64,000 nt of DNA from Plantactinospora sp. BC1 (GTDB lineage: Bacteria > Actinomycetota > Actinomycetes > Mycobacteriales > Micromonosporaceae), in contig NZ_CP028158.1 of assembly GCF_003030345.1 (NCBI RefSeq), forward strand, positions 5,704,001-5,768,000. The letters are read 5' to 3'. Both the position numbers and the translations under genes were made by a program. This document shows positions 34,192 through 42,153 of the stretch, in pieces; position 1 is the first letter of the stretch, and each line of letters opens with the position of its first letter. The notes under the pieces were generated by a model. It worked only from the letters and a program-made list of their open reading frames with translations. It had not been told where the DNA came from and did no database searches.

Positions 34192-35694
34192 ATGTCCGCA
34201 ACCTCCGACAACACGTCGGACCGCGTTGATCCGTCGACCATGACCGGACCGGACCTGCCGGCGGCGCTGGGCAGCAGCCGCCGTACGGTGCTGCGCCGGG
34301 CCGCCGCCGCCGGACTGCTCACCATCCCGGCCGCCGGACTGCTCGGGGCCTGCGCCACCGGCGGGGACGACGAGGGCAGCACCGAGCAGGAGACCGGGGA
34401 GAAGAGCGCCACCAACCCGCTCGGCGTCAAGGAGGACGCCGCGCTGGAGGTGATCATCTTCAACGGCGGCTACGGCGAGAAGTACGCCACCGACGTGCAC
34501 GAGAAGCTCTACAAGACGGCGTTCCCGAAGGCGGAGATCAAGCACCAGGCCACCCAGGCGGTCTCCACGGTGCTCCAGCCCCGGTTCACCGCCGGTGACC
34601 CGCCGGAGTTCGTCAACAACTCGGGCGAGAAGTTCCTCGACTTCGGTGCCCTGGTCAACGACAACCAGCTCCAGGACCTGACCGAGCTGTGGGACGCGCC
34701 GTCGGTGGACGACCCGAACAAGAAGGTACGGGACACCGTCATCCCCGGCGTGGTCGAGCAGGGCATGTTCAACGCCAAGGACGGCAGCCGCAAGCCGTTC
34801 GTGCTCTACTACGTCTCCACCGTCTACGGCATCTGGTACTCCGGCAAGCTCTTCAAGGACAACGGCTGGACCGTGCCGACCACCTGGGAGCAGTTCACCG
34901 CGCTCTGCGACCAGATCAAGGCCAAGGGCATCACCCCGTTCGGCTACGCCGGGGCGAACGCCGCCTACTACATGTGGAACGTGATCCTGACCCAGGCCGC
35001 CAAGGTCGGCGGGCCGGACGTGCTGAAGGCGATCGACAACCTGGAGCCGAACGCCTGGAAGGCCGAGCCGGTGATCCAGTCCGCCAAGGCGTGGGCCGAG
35101 ATCGGCGCCAAGTACGGCGACAAGAGCTTCGAGGGGCTCAAGCACACCGACGTGCAGCTTCGGCAGAACCAGTACAAGCTCGCCTTCTACCCCAGCGGTG
35201 ACTGGCTGGAGAACGAGCAGAAGAAGGACACGCCGGCCGGCTTCGAGTACCAGCTCATGCCGGTGCCGAGCCTGACCGCGGCGGACAAGCTGCCGGCCGG
35301 TGCGATCCGGGCGGCCGGCGGCGAGGGGTACTTCGTCTCGGCCAAGAGCAAGAACCCGCGCGGTGGCATGGAGTACATGCGGCAGATGCTCTCCAAGGCG
35401 GGTGCCCGGGGCTTCACCGAGACCGTCGGGGCGGCCACCGTGGTGCCGGCCGGCAGCGAGGGCTACTCGTTCCCGCCGGGCGTGGCCAGCTCGCAGGCGG
35501 CGCTGAAGGCGGCCGGGGCGAACGTCTTCAACATGATGTTCGACAACTGGTACAAGGAGCTGGACACTGAGGCCCGGACGGCGACCAACGAGCTGATGTT
35601 CGGCCGCGCCACCGCCGAGCAGTGGGCCGACCGGATCCAGAAGCGTGCGGACGCCATCAAGGGCGACAGCAGCGTCGCCAAGTTCTCGCGCTGA
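34192..35694 (+). CDS. ngcE: Carbohydrate ABC transporter substrate-binding lipoprotein (NgcE-like, copy 2)
   Basis: A 500-residue paralogue of the protein at 28479. It has a 30-residue N-terminal extension before a twin-arginine-like stretch SSRRTVLRR and a lipobox LLGAC (Cys54), so it may be exported by Tat. The mature part keeps NPLGVKEDAALEVIIFNGGYG, EFVNNSG and KAIDNLEPNAWKA, but has an insertion in the loop near residues 185-200 (MFNAKDGSRKPF). This points to the same ligand class, perhaps a different chain length. The ATG was chosen because GAGGAG is six bases upstream; the ATG two codons earlier touches that site. Confidence 0.93.
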   Translation: MSATSDNTSDRVDPSTMTGPDLPAALGSSRRTVLRRAAAAGLLTIPAAGLLGACATGGDDEGSTEQETGEKSATNPLGVKEDAALEVIIFNGGYGEKYATDVHEKLYKTAFPKAEIKHQATQAVSTVLQPRFTAGDPPEFVNNSGEKFLDFGALVNDNQLQDLTELWDAPSVDDPNKKVRDTVIPGVVEQGMFNAKDGSRKPFVLYYVSTVYGIWYSGKLFKDNGWTVPTTWEQFTALCDQIKAKGITPFGYAGANAAYYMWNVILTQAAKVGGPDVLKAIDNLEPNAWKAEPVIQSAKAWAEIGAKYGDKSFEGLKHTDVQLRQNQYKLAFYPSGDWLENEQKKDTPAGFEYQLMPVPSLTAADKLPAGAIRAAGGEGYFVSAKSKNPRGGMEYMRQMLSKAGARGFTETVGAATVVPAGSEGYSFPPGVASSQAALKAAGANVFNMMFDNWYKELDTEARTATNELMFGRATAEQWADRIQKRADAIKGDSSVAKFSR

Positions 35695-35713
35695 CGACCG
35701 GAATGGAGTGATC

Positions 35714-36622
35714 ATGCGGCAGGGCAAGTACCCGTTCGTGATCGGCTTTCTCTTCCTGCCGGTCACCATCTACGCGGTCTTCGTGATCGCGCCGTACGCC
35801 CAGGCGTTCCAGCTCGCGATGACGAACTGGCGGGGGATCGGCGCGCCGGAGTGGATCGGGTTCGAGAACTTCCAGCGGCTCTTCAACGACACGGCCTTCT
35901 GGAAGGCGGTCCAACACCACGGGATACTGCTGCTTGCCCTGCCGCTGATCACCATCGCCATCGCGCTCTTCTTCGCGTTCCTGCTCAACGTCGGCGGTGG
36001 CAGCAAGGGCGGGCAGCGGGTCGGGGTCCGGGGGTCCGCCTTCTACCGGGTGGTGTTCTTCTTCCCCCAGGTCCTAGCGGTGGCGATCATCGCCGTACTG
36101 TTCCAGATGGTCTACCGGCCGGACGAGTCCGGCCTGATCAACGGCGTACTGACGAAGATCGGGCTCGATCCGGTCTTCTTCCTGATCAACCCGAACCTCG
36201 CCCTCTGGTCGATCATCGGGGTGCTGGTCTGGCAGGCGGTCGGCTTCTACGTGGTGCTCTTCTCGGCCGGGATGGCGTCGATCCCGACCGAGATCTACGA
36301 GGCCGCCGAGATCGACGGGGCCACGAAGGTCACGCTCTTCTTCCGGGTGACCCTGCCGCTGCTCTGGGACACCCTCCAGGTGGCCTGGGTCTACCTCGGC
36401 ATCGCCGCGTTCGACGCCTTCGCCATCGTCGCGGTGCTCTCCGTCGACAGCGGCGGCCCGGACGGCGCCACCACGGTGCTCGCGATGGAGATCTACCGCA
36501 ACGCCTTCGTCTACGGCCGGGCCGGTTACGCCTCGGCGATGGGCGTGGCGCTGTTCTTCCTGACCATCACGTTCGCGGCGCTCGCGCTGCGGGTGTCCAA
36601 GCGGGAGAGCATCGAGTACTGA
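35714..36622 (+). CDS. ngcF: Sugar ABC transporter permease (NgcF-like, copy 2)
   Basis: A 302-residue MalF-type permease with six helices, parallel to the copy at 29995 in length and sequence pattern (MRQGKYPFVIGFLFLP; RVGVRGSAFYRVVFFFPQVL). The EAA loop is EAAEIDGATKVTLFFRVTLP. GGAG precedes the ATG by five bases. It follows ngcE2 by 19 bases. Like copy 1 it has no linked ATPase. Confidence 0.93.
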   Translation: MRQGKYPFVIGFLFLPVTIYAVFVIAPYAQAFQLAMTNWRGIGAPEWIGFENFQRLFNDTAFWKAVQHHGILLLALPLITIAIALFFAFLLNVGGGSKGGQRVGVRGSAFYRVVFFFPQVLAVAIIAVLFQMVYRPDESGLINGVLTKIGLDPVFFLINPNLALWSIIGVLVWQAVGFYVVLFSAGMASIPTEIYEAAEIDGATKVTLFFRVTLPLLWDTLQVAWVYLGIAAFDAFAIVAVLSVDSGGPDGATTVLAMEIYRNAFVYGRAGYASAMGVALFFLTITFAALALRVSKRESIEY

Positions 36623-36635
36623 GATGGGACCCCAG

Positions 36636-37556
36636 ATGACGACACAGACCGAGCGCCCGGTGACCGGGCCGGTGCACAGCAAGCCGGCCGCCGGGGCCGG
36701 CAAGGGCCGGGACCGTCGGGTGAAGTCCGAGGTACGGCTGCTCTCCAGCCTGGGTCACGTGGCCCTGGTGGTCTGGGCGGTGATCGTGATCGTCCCGATC
36801 CTCTGGACCTTCCTGGCCTCCTTCAAGAACACCGCGGAGATCTTCAGCAGCCCGTGGACCCTCCCGGCCGAGCTGCGCTGGGAGAACTGGGGTCGCGCCT
36901 GGACGCAGGCCCGGGTCGGCAAGTTCTTCGTCAACAGCGTGATCGTGGTCTCCTGCGGTGTCTTCGGCACCATGCTGCTGGGCTCGATGGCCGCGTACGT
37001 GCTGGCCCGCTACAAGTTCGTCGGCAACCGGGTGATCTACTACCTCTTCGTCTCCGGGCTGGCCTTCCCGGTCTTCCTCGCCCTGGTGCCGCTCTTCTTC
37101 GTGGTGGACAACCTCGGCCTGCTCAACACGCACACCGGGCTGGTCCTGGTCTACATCGCGTACTCGCTGCCGTTCACGGTCTTCTTCCTGGCCGCGTTCT
37201 TCAAGACGCTGCCGACCTCGGTGGCCGAGGCGGGGATGATCGACGGCTGCTCGCACACCCGGCTCTTCTTCCAGGTGATGATGCCGATGGCGAAGCCGGG
37301 GCTGATCAGCGTCGGGATCTTCAACATCATCGGGCAGTGGTCGCAGTACCAGTTGCCACTGGTGCTGCTCTCCAACGCCGAGGACAAGTGGGTGCTCACC
37401 CAGGGCATCGCCGACATCTCGGTCAACGCCGGCTACGAGGCGGACTGGTCCGGCTTGTTCGCCGCACTGACCATGGCGATCCTGCCGATGATCCTGGTCT
37501 ACGCGATCTTCCAGCGGCAGATCCAGTCCGGCCTCACCGCCGGCGCGATCAAGTAA
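36636..37556 (+). CDS. ngcG: Sugar ABC transporter permease (NgcG-like, copy 2)
   Basis: A 306-residue MalG-type permease. Six helices follow a basic N-terminus of about 40 residues; the EAA loop reads EAGMIDGCSHTRLFFQVMMP, and the end is IQSGLTAGAIK, as in copy 1. GGGA lies six bases before this ATG; an ATG four codons earlier, two bases after the previous stop, is the alternative. A strong terminator hairpin follows at 37621. Confidence 0.93.
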   Translation: MTTQTERPVTGPVHSKPAAGAGKGRDRRVKSEVRLLSSLGHVALVVWAVIVIVPILWTFLASFKNTAEIFSSPWTLPAELRWENWGRAWTQARVGKFFVNSVIVVSCGVFGTMLLGSMAAYVLARYKFVGNRVIYYLFVSGLAFPVFLALVPLFFVVDNLGLLNTHTGLVLVYIAYSLPFTVFFLAAFFKTLPTSVAEAGMIDGCSHTRLFFQVMMPMAKPGLISVGIFNIIGQWSQYQLPLVLLSNAEDKWVLTQGIADISVNAGYEADWSGLFAALTMAILPMILVYAIFQRQIQSGLTAGAIK

Positions 37557-37620
37557 CCCGGCCGACCAGCTCGCCAGGGAACCCCGAGGGACCGGCACCG
37601 GCCGGGGCGCCCCAGCAGAC

Positions 37621-37655
37621 CGGGCCCCGATCTCTCACGAGGAGATCGGGGCCCG
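37621..37655 (+). terminator. Strong terminator hairpin after the second importer operon
   Basis: CGGGCCCCGATCTC and GAGATCGGGGCCCG form a perfect 14-base-pair stem with the 7-base loop TCACGAG, 64 bases after the permease stop. No T-run follows. Confidence 0.8.
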
Positions 37656-37716
37656 AATCCCCGGGCGATGTTGGAGGGCCGGGTCGGCATCCTGCCGGGC
37701 CAGTCATCATGAACGC

Positions 37717-38325
37717 ATGCCACTGCTGGTCCCACCGGCCCTGCCCGCCGACTCGCTGCGGGCGATGCGTCAGCCCCGGCTCACCGCCGACGGCGGGCTG
37801 ACCCTGCGGCCCTGGCGCGCGGACGACGCCGCCACCGTGCGGGCCGCCTTCGACTGTCCGGAGATCCAGCGGTGGCACCTGCGCCGGATGGACAGCGACG
37901 CCGAGGCGCGGGACTGGACGGCGCAGTGGCCGGCCCGCTGGGCGGCGGAGTCGGACGCGAGCTGGGCGGTCGTCGAGGGGTCGGCCGACCGGCCGGTCGG
38001 TCAGGTCGGGCTCCGCAACGTCTCGCTGGTCGAGGCGACCGCCGAACTGTCGTACTGGGTGCTGCCCGGCGCGCGGGGCGGTGGCGTCGCCGGGCGGGCG
38101 GTCTCGGCGCTGACCCGGTGGAGCTTCGACGTGCTGGGCCTGAACCGGCTGGTGCTGCTGCACTCGATGGCGAACCTGGCCTCCTGCCGGGTGGCCGGCA
38201 AGGCGGGCTACCGCACCGAGGGGACGCTGCGGCGGGCCATGCTGCACCTGGACGGCTGGCACGACGTACACCTGCACGCCCGGCTGCGCGACGAGGGCGA
38301 CGGCGCGGCGGCCCGCACCCGGTGA
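37717..38325 (+). CDS. GNAT family N-acetyltransferase (RimJ/RimL-like)
   Basis: A 202-residue acetyltransferase. The RimJ/RimL pattern is LTLRPWRADDAATVRAAFDCPEIQRW at the N-terminal third, ELSYWVLPGARGGGVAGRAV for the acetyl-CoA-binding loop (pyrophosphate loop RGGGVAG, about residues 118-124) and NLASCRVAGKAGYRTEGTLR near the end. Likely acetylates protein N-termini or small amines in the cytosol. CATCAT lies six bases before the ATG and no ribosome site is seen, so the start may be leaderless. A hairpin at 38436 follows. Confidence 0.9.
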   Translation: MPLLVPPALPADSLRAMRQPRLTADGGLTLRPWRADDAATVRAAFDCPEIQRWHLRRMDSDAEARDWTAQWPARWAAESDASWAVVEGSADRPVGQVGLRNVSLVEATAELSYWVLPGARGGGVAGRAVSALTRWSFDVLGLNRLVLLHSMANLASCRVAGKAGYRTEGTLRRAMLHLDGWHDVHLHARLRDEGDGAAARTR

Positions 38326-38435
38326 GCGCGGCGGTGACCCGAACAGGCCGGTCGAGCACCCCCGCTCACCCGGTTCCCACGAGGTGCGGTCGTATCCGGG
38401 CGACACGACGGCGCCGACGGACGAGCTGACCAGGA

Positions 38436-38454
38436 GAGGGCGAATTCCGCCCTC
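38436..38454 (+). terminator. Hairpin downstream of the acetyltransferase gene
   Basis: GAGGGCG-AATTC-CGCCCTC is a perfect 7-pair stem with a 5-base loop between the acetyltransferase and the polymerase gene. Confidence 0.5.
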
Positions 38455-38527
38455 AGGGCGTACACCGGAGTGCCCGGCTGGGGTCGGCCGGCGGGGGATG
38501 TCGGTCGGTGCGGGCAGAATCGTCTTC

Positions 38528-40240
38528 GTGCTGGTGGCGGTGGTCCGGGACGAGGACGGCGACGGAGGTCTGCTCCAGCCGCTGCACCCGGACGGCCGGC
38601 CCGCCGGAGGCGTCGAGCGGGTCGCCGACCTCGGCGCGGCGGTCGAGGCCCGGGAGCGGGCCGACCGGCCCCGCTGGGTCTGGGCCTCCACCGCCGCGAT
38701 CTATCCCGGGCTGCTGCGCCAGGGTCACCGGGTGGAGCGCTGCCACGACGTCGAGCTGACCGAGGCGCTGCTGCTCGGCCGGGACGGGCGCTGGGGGGAG
38801 CCGCGCGGCCTGGCCGCCGCGTGGGCCCGGCTGACCGGCGCGCCGGTGCCGGCCGATCCGCCGCCCCGGGCCGCCGCGCCGCCCGGTGCGGCGCAGGCCG
38901 CGCTCTTCGAGGTGGTCTCCGGGCCGCCGCCGCTCGGCATCGACGCGCTGGTCCGGGTGCACGCCGACCAGCAGGCCCGGATCGCGGCGGCGCCGCAGCC
39001 CGGTCGGTTCCGGCTGCTGGTCGCGGCCGAGTCGGCGGGCGCCCTGATCGCCGCCGAGATGAGCGCGACGGGGCTGCCGTGGCGGGCCGACGTGCACGAC
39101 GCGCTCCTGGTCGACCTGCTCGGCGAGCCGTCGCCGGTGGGCGGGCCGCCGCGCCGGCTGGCGGAGCTCTCCGCGCGGATCGCCGCCGCCTTCGGGGTAC
39201 GCCAGCTGCACGCCGAGTCCCCCGCCGAGCTGCTCCGCGCCTTCGCCCGGGCCGGCTACGACCTGCCGAGCACCCGCGCCTGGGTGCTGCGCGGGATCGA
39301 CCACCCGGCGGTTCCGCTGCTGCTCGAATACAAGGAGCTCTACCGGATCTGGACGGCGCACGGCTGGGCCTGGCGGGACGCCTGGGTCCGGGACGGCCGG
39401 TTCCGTCCGGAGTACGTTCCGGCCGGGGTGGTCTCCGGGCGGTGGGCGACCCGGGGCGGCGGCGCGTTGCAGATCCCGAAGGTGGTCCGGCGGGCGGTGC
39501 TGGCCGATCCGGGCTGGCGGTTCGTGGTCGCCGACGCCGGCCAGTTGGAGCCGAGGGTGTTGGCGGCGGTCTCCGGGGACGCCCGGCTCGCCGCCGCCGG
39601 TGGCGCGGGTGACCTCTACACCGCGCTGGCCCGGGAGAGCTTCGGCGGTGACCGGGCCCGGGCCAAGCTGGCGCTGCTCGGCGCGATGTACGGCCAGACC
39701 GGCGGCGAGGCGATCCCCGCGCTGGCGGTGTTGCGCCGCAGCTATCCGACCGCCTTCGAGTACGTCGAGGCGGCGGCCCGGACCGGCGAGGGTGGCGGGC
39801 TGGTCCGGTCGTGGCTGGGGCGGACCTGTCCACCCGCCTCGGTCTCGGTGCGGGAGTCGGAGGAGGGGGAGGGGCCGGTGGTGGAGTCGGCCGACGTCGA
39901 CCCGTTCGGGCCGCGGGCCCGGGCCGCCGCTCGGGCCCGGGGCCGGTTCACCCGCAACTTCGTGATCCAGGCGACGGCGGCGGAGTGGGCGCTGACCCTG
40001 CTCGCCGGGCTGCGCAACGGGTTGGCCGGGCTCGGTGCCGAGCCGGGGGCGGGCCGTCCGGAGCTGGTCTTCTTCCAGCACGACGAGGTGCTGGTGCACT
40101 GTCCGGCGGAGCGGGCCGACGAGGTGGCGGGGCTGGTGCACGAGGCGGCGGGGCAGGCCGGGCGGCTGCTCTTCGGCGAGACGCCGGTACGGTTCCCGCT
40201 GGACGTCTCGGTGGTGGACTGTTACGCAAATGCGGCATAG
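38528..40240 (+). CDS. Family A (Pol I-like) DNA polymerase, 'bifunctional 3'-5' exonuclease/DNA polymerase' family
   Basis: A 570-residue Pol I-like polymerase without a 5' nuclease domain. The polymerase domain is intact: motif A VADAGQLEPRVLA (about residue 338), the O helix RAKLALLGAMYGQTGG (about 376-392) and motif C FFQHDEVLV (about 511). The first 170 residues occupy the place of the exonuclease domain but I cannot see the DEDD exonuclease acids, so proofreading is doubtful. A CAGAAT -10 lies 7 bases before this GTG and the protein then starts LVAVVRDED as in relatives; longer starts are less likely. Stand-alone polymerases of this type are usual in actinobacteria and are probably used in repair. 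Confidence 0.88.
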   Translation: MLVAVVRDEDGDGGLLQPLHPDGRPAGGVERVADLGAAVEARERADRPRWVWASTAAIYPGLLRQGHRVERCHDVELTEALLLGRDGRWGEPRGLAAAWARLTGAPVPADPPPRAAAPPGAAQAALFEVVSGPPPLGIDALVRVHADQQARIAAAPQPGRFRLLVAAESAGALIAAEMSATGLPWRADVHDALLVDLLGEPSPVGGPPRRLAELSARIAAAFGVRQLHAESPAELLRAFARAGYDLPSTRAWVLRGIDHPAVPLLLEYKELYRIWTAHGWAWRDAWVRDGRFRPEYVPAGVVSGRWATRGGGALQIPKVVRRAVLADPGWRFVVADAGQLEPRVLAAVSGDARLAAAGGAGDLYTALARESFGGDRARAKLALLGAMYGQTGGEAIPALAVLRRSYPTAFEYVEAAARTGEGGGLVRSWLGRTCPPASVSVRESEEGEGPVVESADVDPFGPRARAAARARGRFTRNFVIQATAAEWALTLLAGLRNGLAGLGAEPGAGRPELVFFQHDEVLVHCPAERADEVAGLVHEAAGQAGRLLFGETPVRFPLDVSVVDCYANAA

Positions 40241-40272
40241 TTGCGAATTGGTCCGATTAGTGCCGATACCTG

Positions 40273-40295
40273 GGTCCCGTCCGCTCGTTGGGACC
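40273..40295 (+). promoter_or_regulatory. Hairpin before the nucleotidyltransferase gene
   Basis: GGTCCC and GGGACC flank an 11-base loop in the 92-base gap after the polymerase gene. It could end that transcript or fold in the leader of the next one. Confidence 0.35.
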
Positions 40296-40332
40296 GTTGT
40301 GCGCGCGGCGGGGGTCGCGCGACCGGCGGAAG

Positions 40333-40959
40333 GTGACAGCGCTGAGTCGGATCGCAGGAATGATCATCGCCGCGGGCGGGGGACGCCGGATCGGCGGCCC
40401 GGAGGCGTTGCTGCACCAGGGGGAGCGACCCCTGGTGAACCAGGTACTCGACACGATGCGGGCGGCGGGCTGCGGGCCGCTGGTCGTGGTCCTCGGGGCC
40501 GCGGCCGAACAGGTACGCGCCACCGCCGACCTCTCCGGGGCGACGGTGGTGGTGAACCGCTCCTGGGGTACCGGGATCGGCTCGTCGATCCGGCTCGGCC
40601 TGGACGCCGTACCGGACCGGCGGATCGAGGCGGTCGTGGTGGTCCCGGTGGACATGCCGGGGCTGACCGAGGCGGCGGTACGCCGGGTGGCGGCACTGCC
40701 CTATCCGGAGGCCCTGGTCTGCGCCACCTACGACGGGTTGCGCGGCTATCCGATGCTCTTCGGTCGCCGGCACTGGGCCGGGATCGCCGCGCTGGCCAAC
40801 GCCGACGTCGGGGCCCGGCCCTATCTGATGGCCCACAAGGACGAGATCGTCGACATCGCCTGTGACACGGTGGCGGACGGCAGCCGGGCGAACACCCCGG
40901 AACTGCTCGCCGCCTGGGGGCTGACCGTCCCGGTCCCGGCCCAGCGGGTCGCCGTCTGA
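40333..40959 (+). CDS. MobA/MocA-like nucleotidyltransferase
   Basis: A 208-residue NTP transferase of the MobA-like fold. The N-terminal loop IAGMIIAAGGGRRIGG binds nucleotide, and VVVVPVDMPGLT holds the metal-binding Asp. The usual Lys after the glycine loop (pattern PKALL) is Glu here (GPEALL), which is unusual and may weaken phosphate binding or change activity. GYPMLFGRRHW matches the MocA/CoxI-type acceptor loop. Possible roles are molybdopterin cytidylyl- or guanylyl-transfer, but no molybdenum genes are near. The GTG start is a best guess among poor choices; the ATG at MIIAAGGG is too late for the first strand. Confidence 0.82.
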   Translation: MTALSRIAGMIIAAGGGRRIGGPEALLHQGERPLVNQVLDTMRAAGCGPLVVVLGAAAEQVRATADLSGATVVVNRSWGTGIGSSIRLGLDAVPDRRIEAVVVVPVDMPGLTEAAVRRVAALPYPEALVCATYDGLRGYPMLFGRRHWAGIAALANADVGARPYLMAHKDEIVDIACDTVADGSRANTPELLAAWGLTVPVPAQRVAV

Positions 40960-40966
40960 GTCCGGC

Positions 40967-40996
40967 GGTGCCGCCGCGACCCGTCGTGGCGGCACC
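40967..40996. terminator. Bidirectional terminator between convergent genes
   Basis: GGTGCCGCC and GGCGGCACC form a perfect 9-pair stem with a 12-base loop between the nucleotidyltransferase and the convergent YdjM-like gene. Confidence 0.6.
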
Positions 40997-41056
40997 GGCC
41001 GGCCGGTGGCAGCGGCGCCGGCCCGACCCGGGACGGCTCCGCCGATGCCGCCCGGG

Positions 41057-41866
41057 TCAGACCTCGATGTTGAACCGCTCCAGTACGGAGGGTGCGACCA
41101 GGCCGACCGCGGAGAGGATCGAGATCACCGTGAAGGCGCCGCGCAGCACGATCGTCTCCACCTTGCCGCCCACCTTGACGGCGATCCTGTTCGGGATGCC
41201 GATCATCATCCACATCCGCCGCTTGATCGGCACCGGCCAGAGGATCGGCACCCCGTTGCTGGTGATGATGTCGCCCATGATGTGCACGAAGCAGCCGACC
41301 CCGACCGCCAGCCCCAGCATCGGATAGCCCCGGTCGCCGGGCAGGTGCAGGAAGGTGAAGTACGCCGCCGCCAGCGACACCAGGGTCACGATCACCCAGC
41401 CGGCCCGCTTCGCCCACTCGTCGAAGAGCCCGCGCAGCGCCAGGCCGATCATGAAGAAGAGGATCCCGATCACGGCCCACTTGCCGTACGCGGTGCAGAG
41501 CGCGGTGGTGCCCCAGCCGACCAGGAAGGTGAACGGCAGCGTGTGGGTCAGCGTACGGTGCCCGTTGCTCCGGTGCGGATCCTTGCTCAGCTTGGTGGCG
41601 TGGTAGACGCCGAGGGAGATCTTCTCCATCACCTCGGCGAAGAAGAGCGAGACCACGCCGAAGGTGCGGGCGACGGTCGCGCCGCCCTGGTTGCGGGTGA
41701 CCTTGCCGGACATGTCGAGGTCGGGGAAGAGTGCCCCGCCCGCGCAGACCGCCGTGCCGACCGCGATCGCCAGCGGCGACTGCTCGTAGCCGGCGAAGTA
41801 GTCCAGTCCCCAGGACCCGGCCAACCAGACCGCGGCACCGGACAGCGCATGGGATGGCCCCATCAT
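41057..41866 (-). CDS. Membrane-bound metal-dependent hydrolase, YdjM/DUF457 family
   Basis: A 269-residue membrane protein. It begins MMGPSHALSGAAVWL and contains the family His/Asp motifs GALFPDLDMSG (about residue 45), NGHRTLTHTLPF (about 95) and HIMGDIITSNGVPILWP (about 195), which would bind a metal at the membrane face. Four to five helices. GGGAGG precedes the paired ATGs. YdjM of E. coli is LexA-controlled and of unclear function; no LexA box is seen here. The 287-base gap between this start and the kinase stop holds no gene that I can support. Confidence 0.9.
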   Translation of the reverse strand: MMGPSHALSGAAVWLAGSWGLDYFAGYEQSPLAIAVGTAVCAGGALFPDLDMSGKVTRNQGGATVARTFGVVSLFFAEVMEKISLGVYHATKLSKDPHRSNGHRTLTHTLPFTFLVGWGTTALCTAYGKWAVIGILFFMIGLALRGLFDEWAKRAGWVIVTLVSLAAAYFTFLHLPGDRGYPMLGLAVGVGCFVHIMGDIITSNGVPILWPVPIKRRMWMMIGIPNRIAVKVGGKVETIVLRGAFTVISILSAVGLVAPSVLERFNIEV

Positions 41867-42153
41867 CGTCGTGCATCCTCCCCCGGGTACATCCCGCACG
41901 GCTGGCGACACTGTGCCAAACCGGAGATCGCTAGGCAATCACCGTTTGATCCACAGTGCTGTCACCGACGTCACGGTCCACTCCACCGCCTCGCGGGGGC
42001 GTGGTCAAACGCGTGTTCGACTCGGATCGCCGGGCAGGTCAACGGTGGTCCGCGCCGCAACGTGCCCGGACGCTCCGGGCGGCGCGGCGACCCTCGGAAA
42101 ACCGTGTCGGCAACCGGACTCCGGCGTGTCGCCGGGGCGGGGCACGACCGGGC

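Noticed and set aside
37557-37716. tRNA or small RNA after the second importer operon
   Set aside because: The only strong fold is a simple 14-pair terminator hairpin; no cloverleaf can be drawn.
41867-42153. Possible gene in the gap upstream of the YdjM-like gene
   Set aside because: Only short frames without ribosome sites or conserved features.
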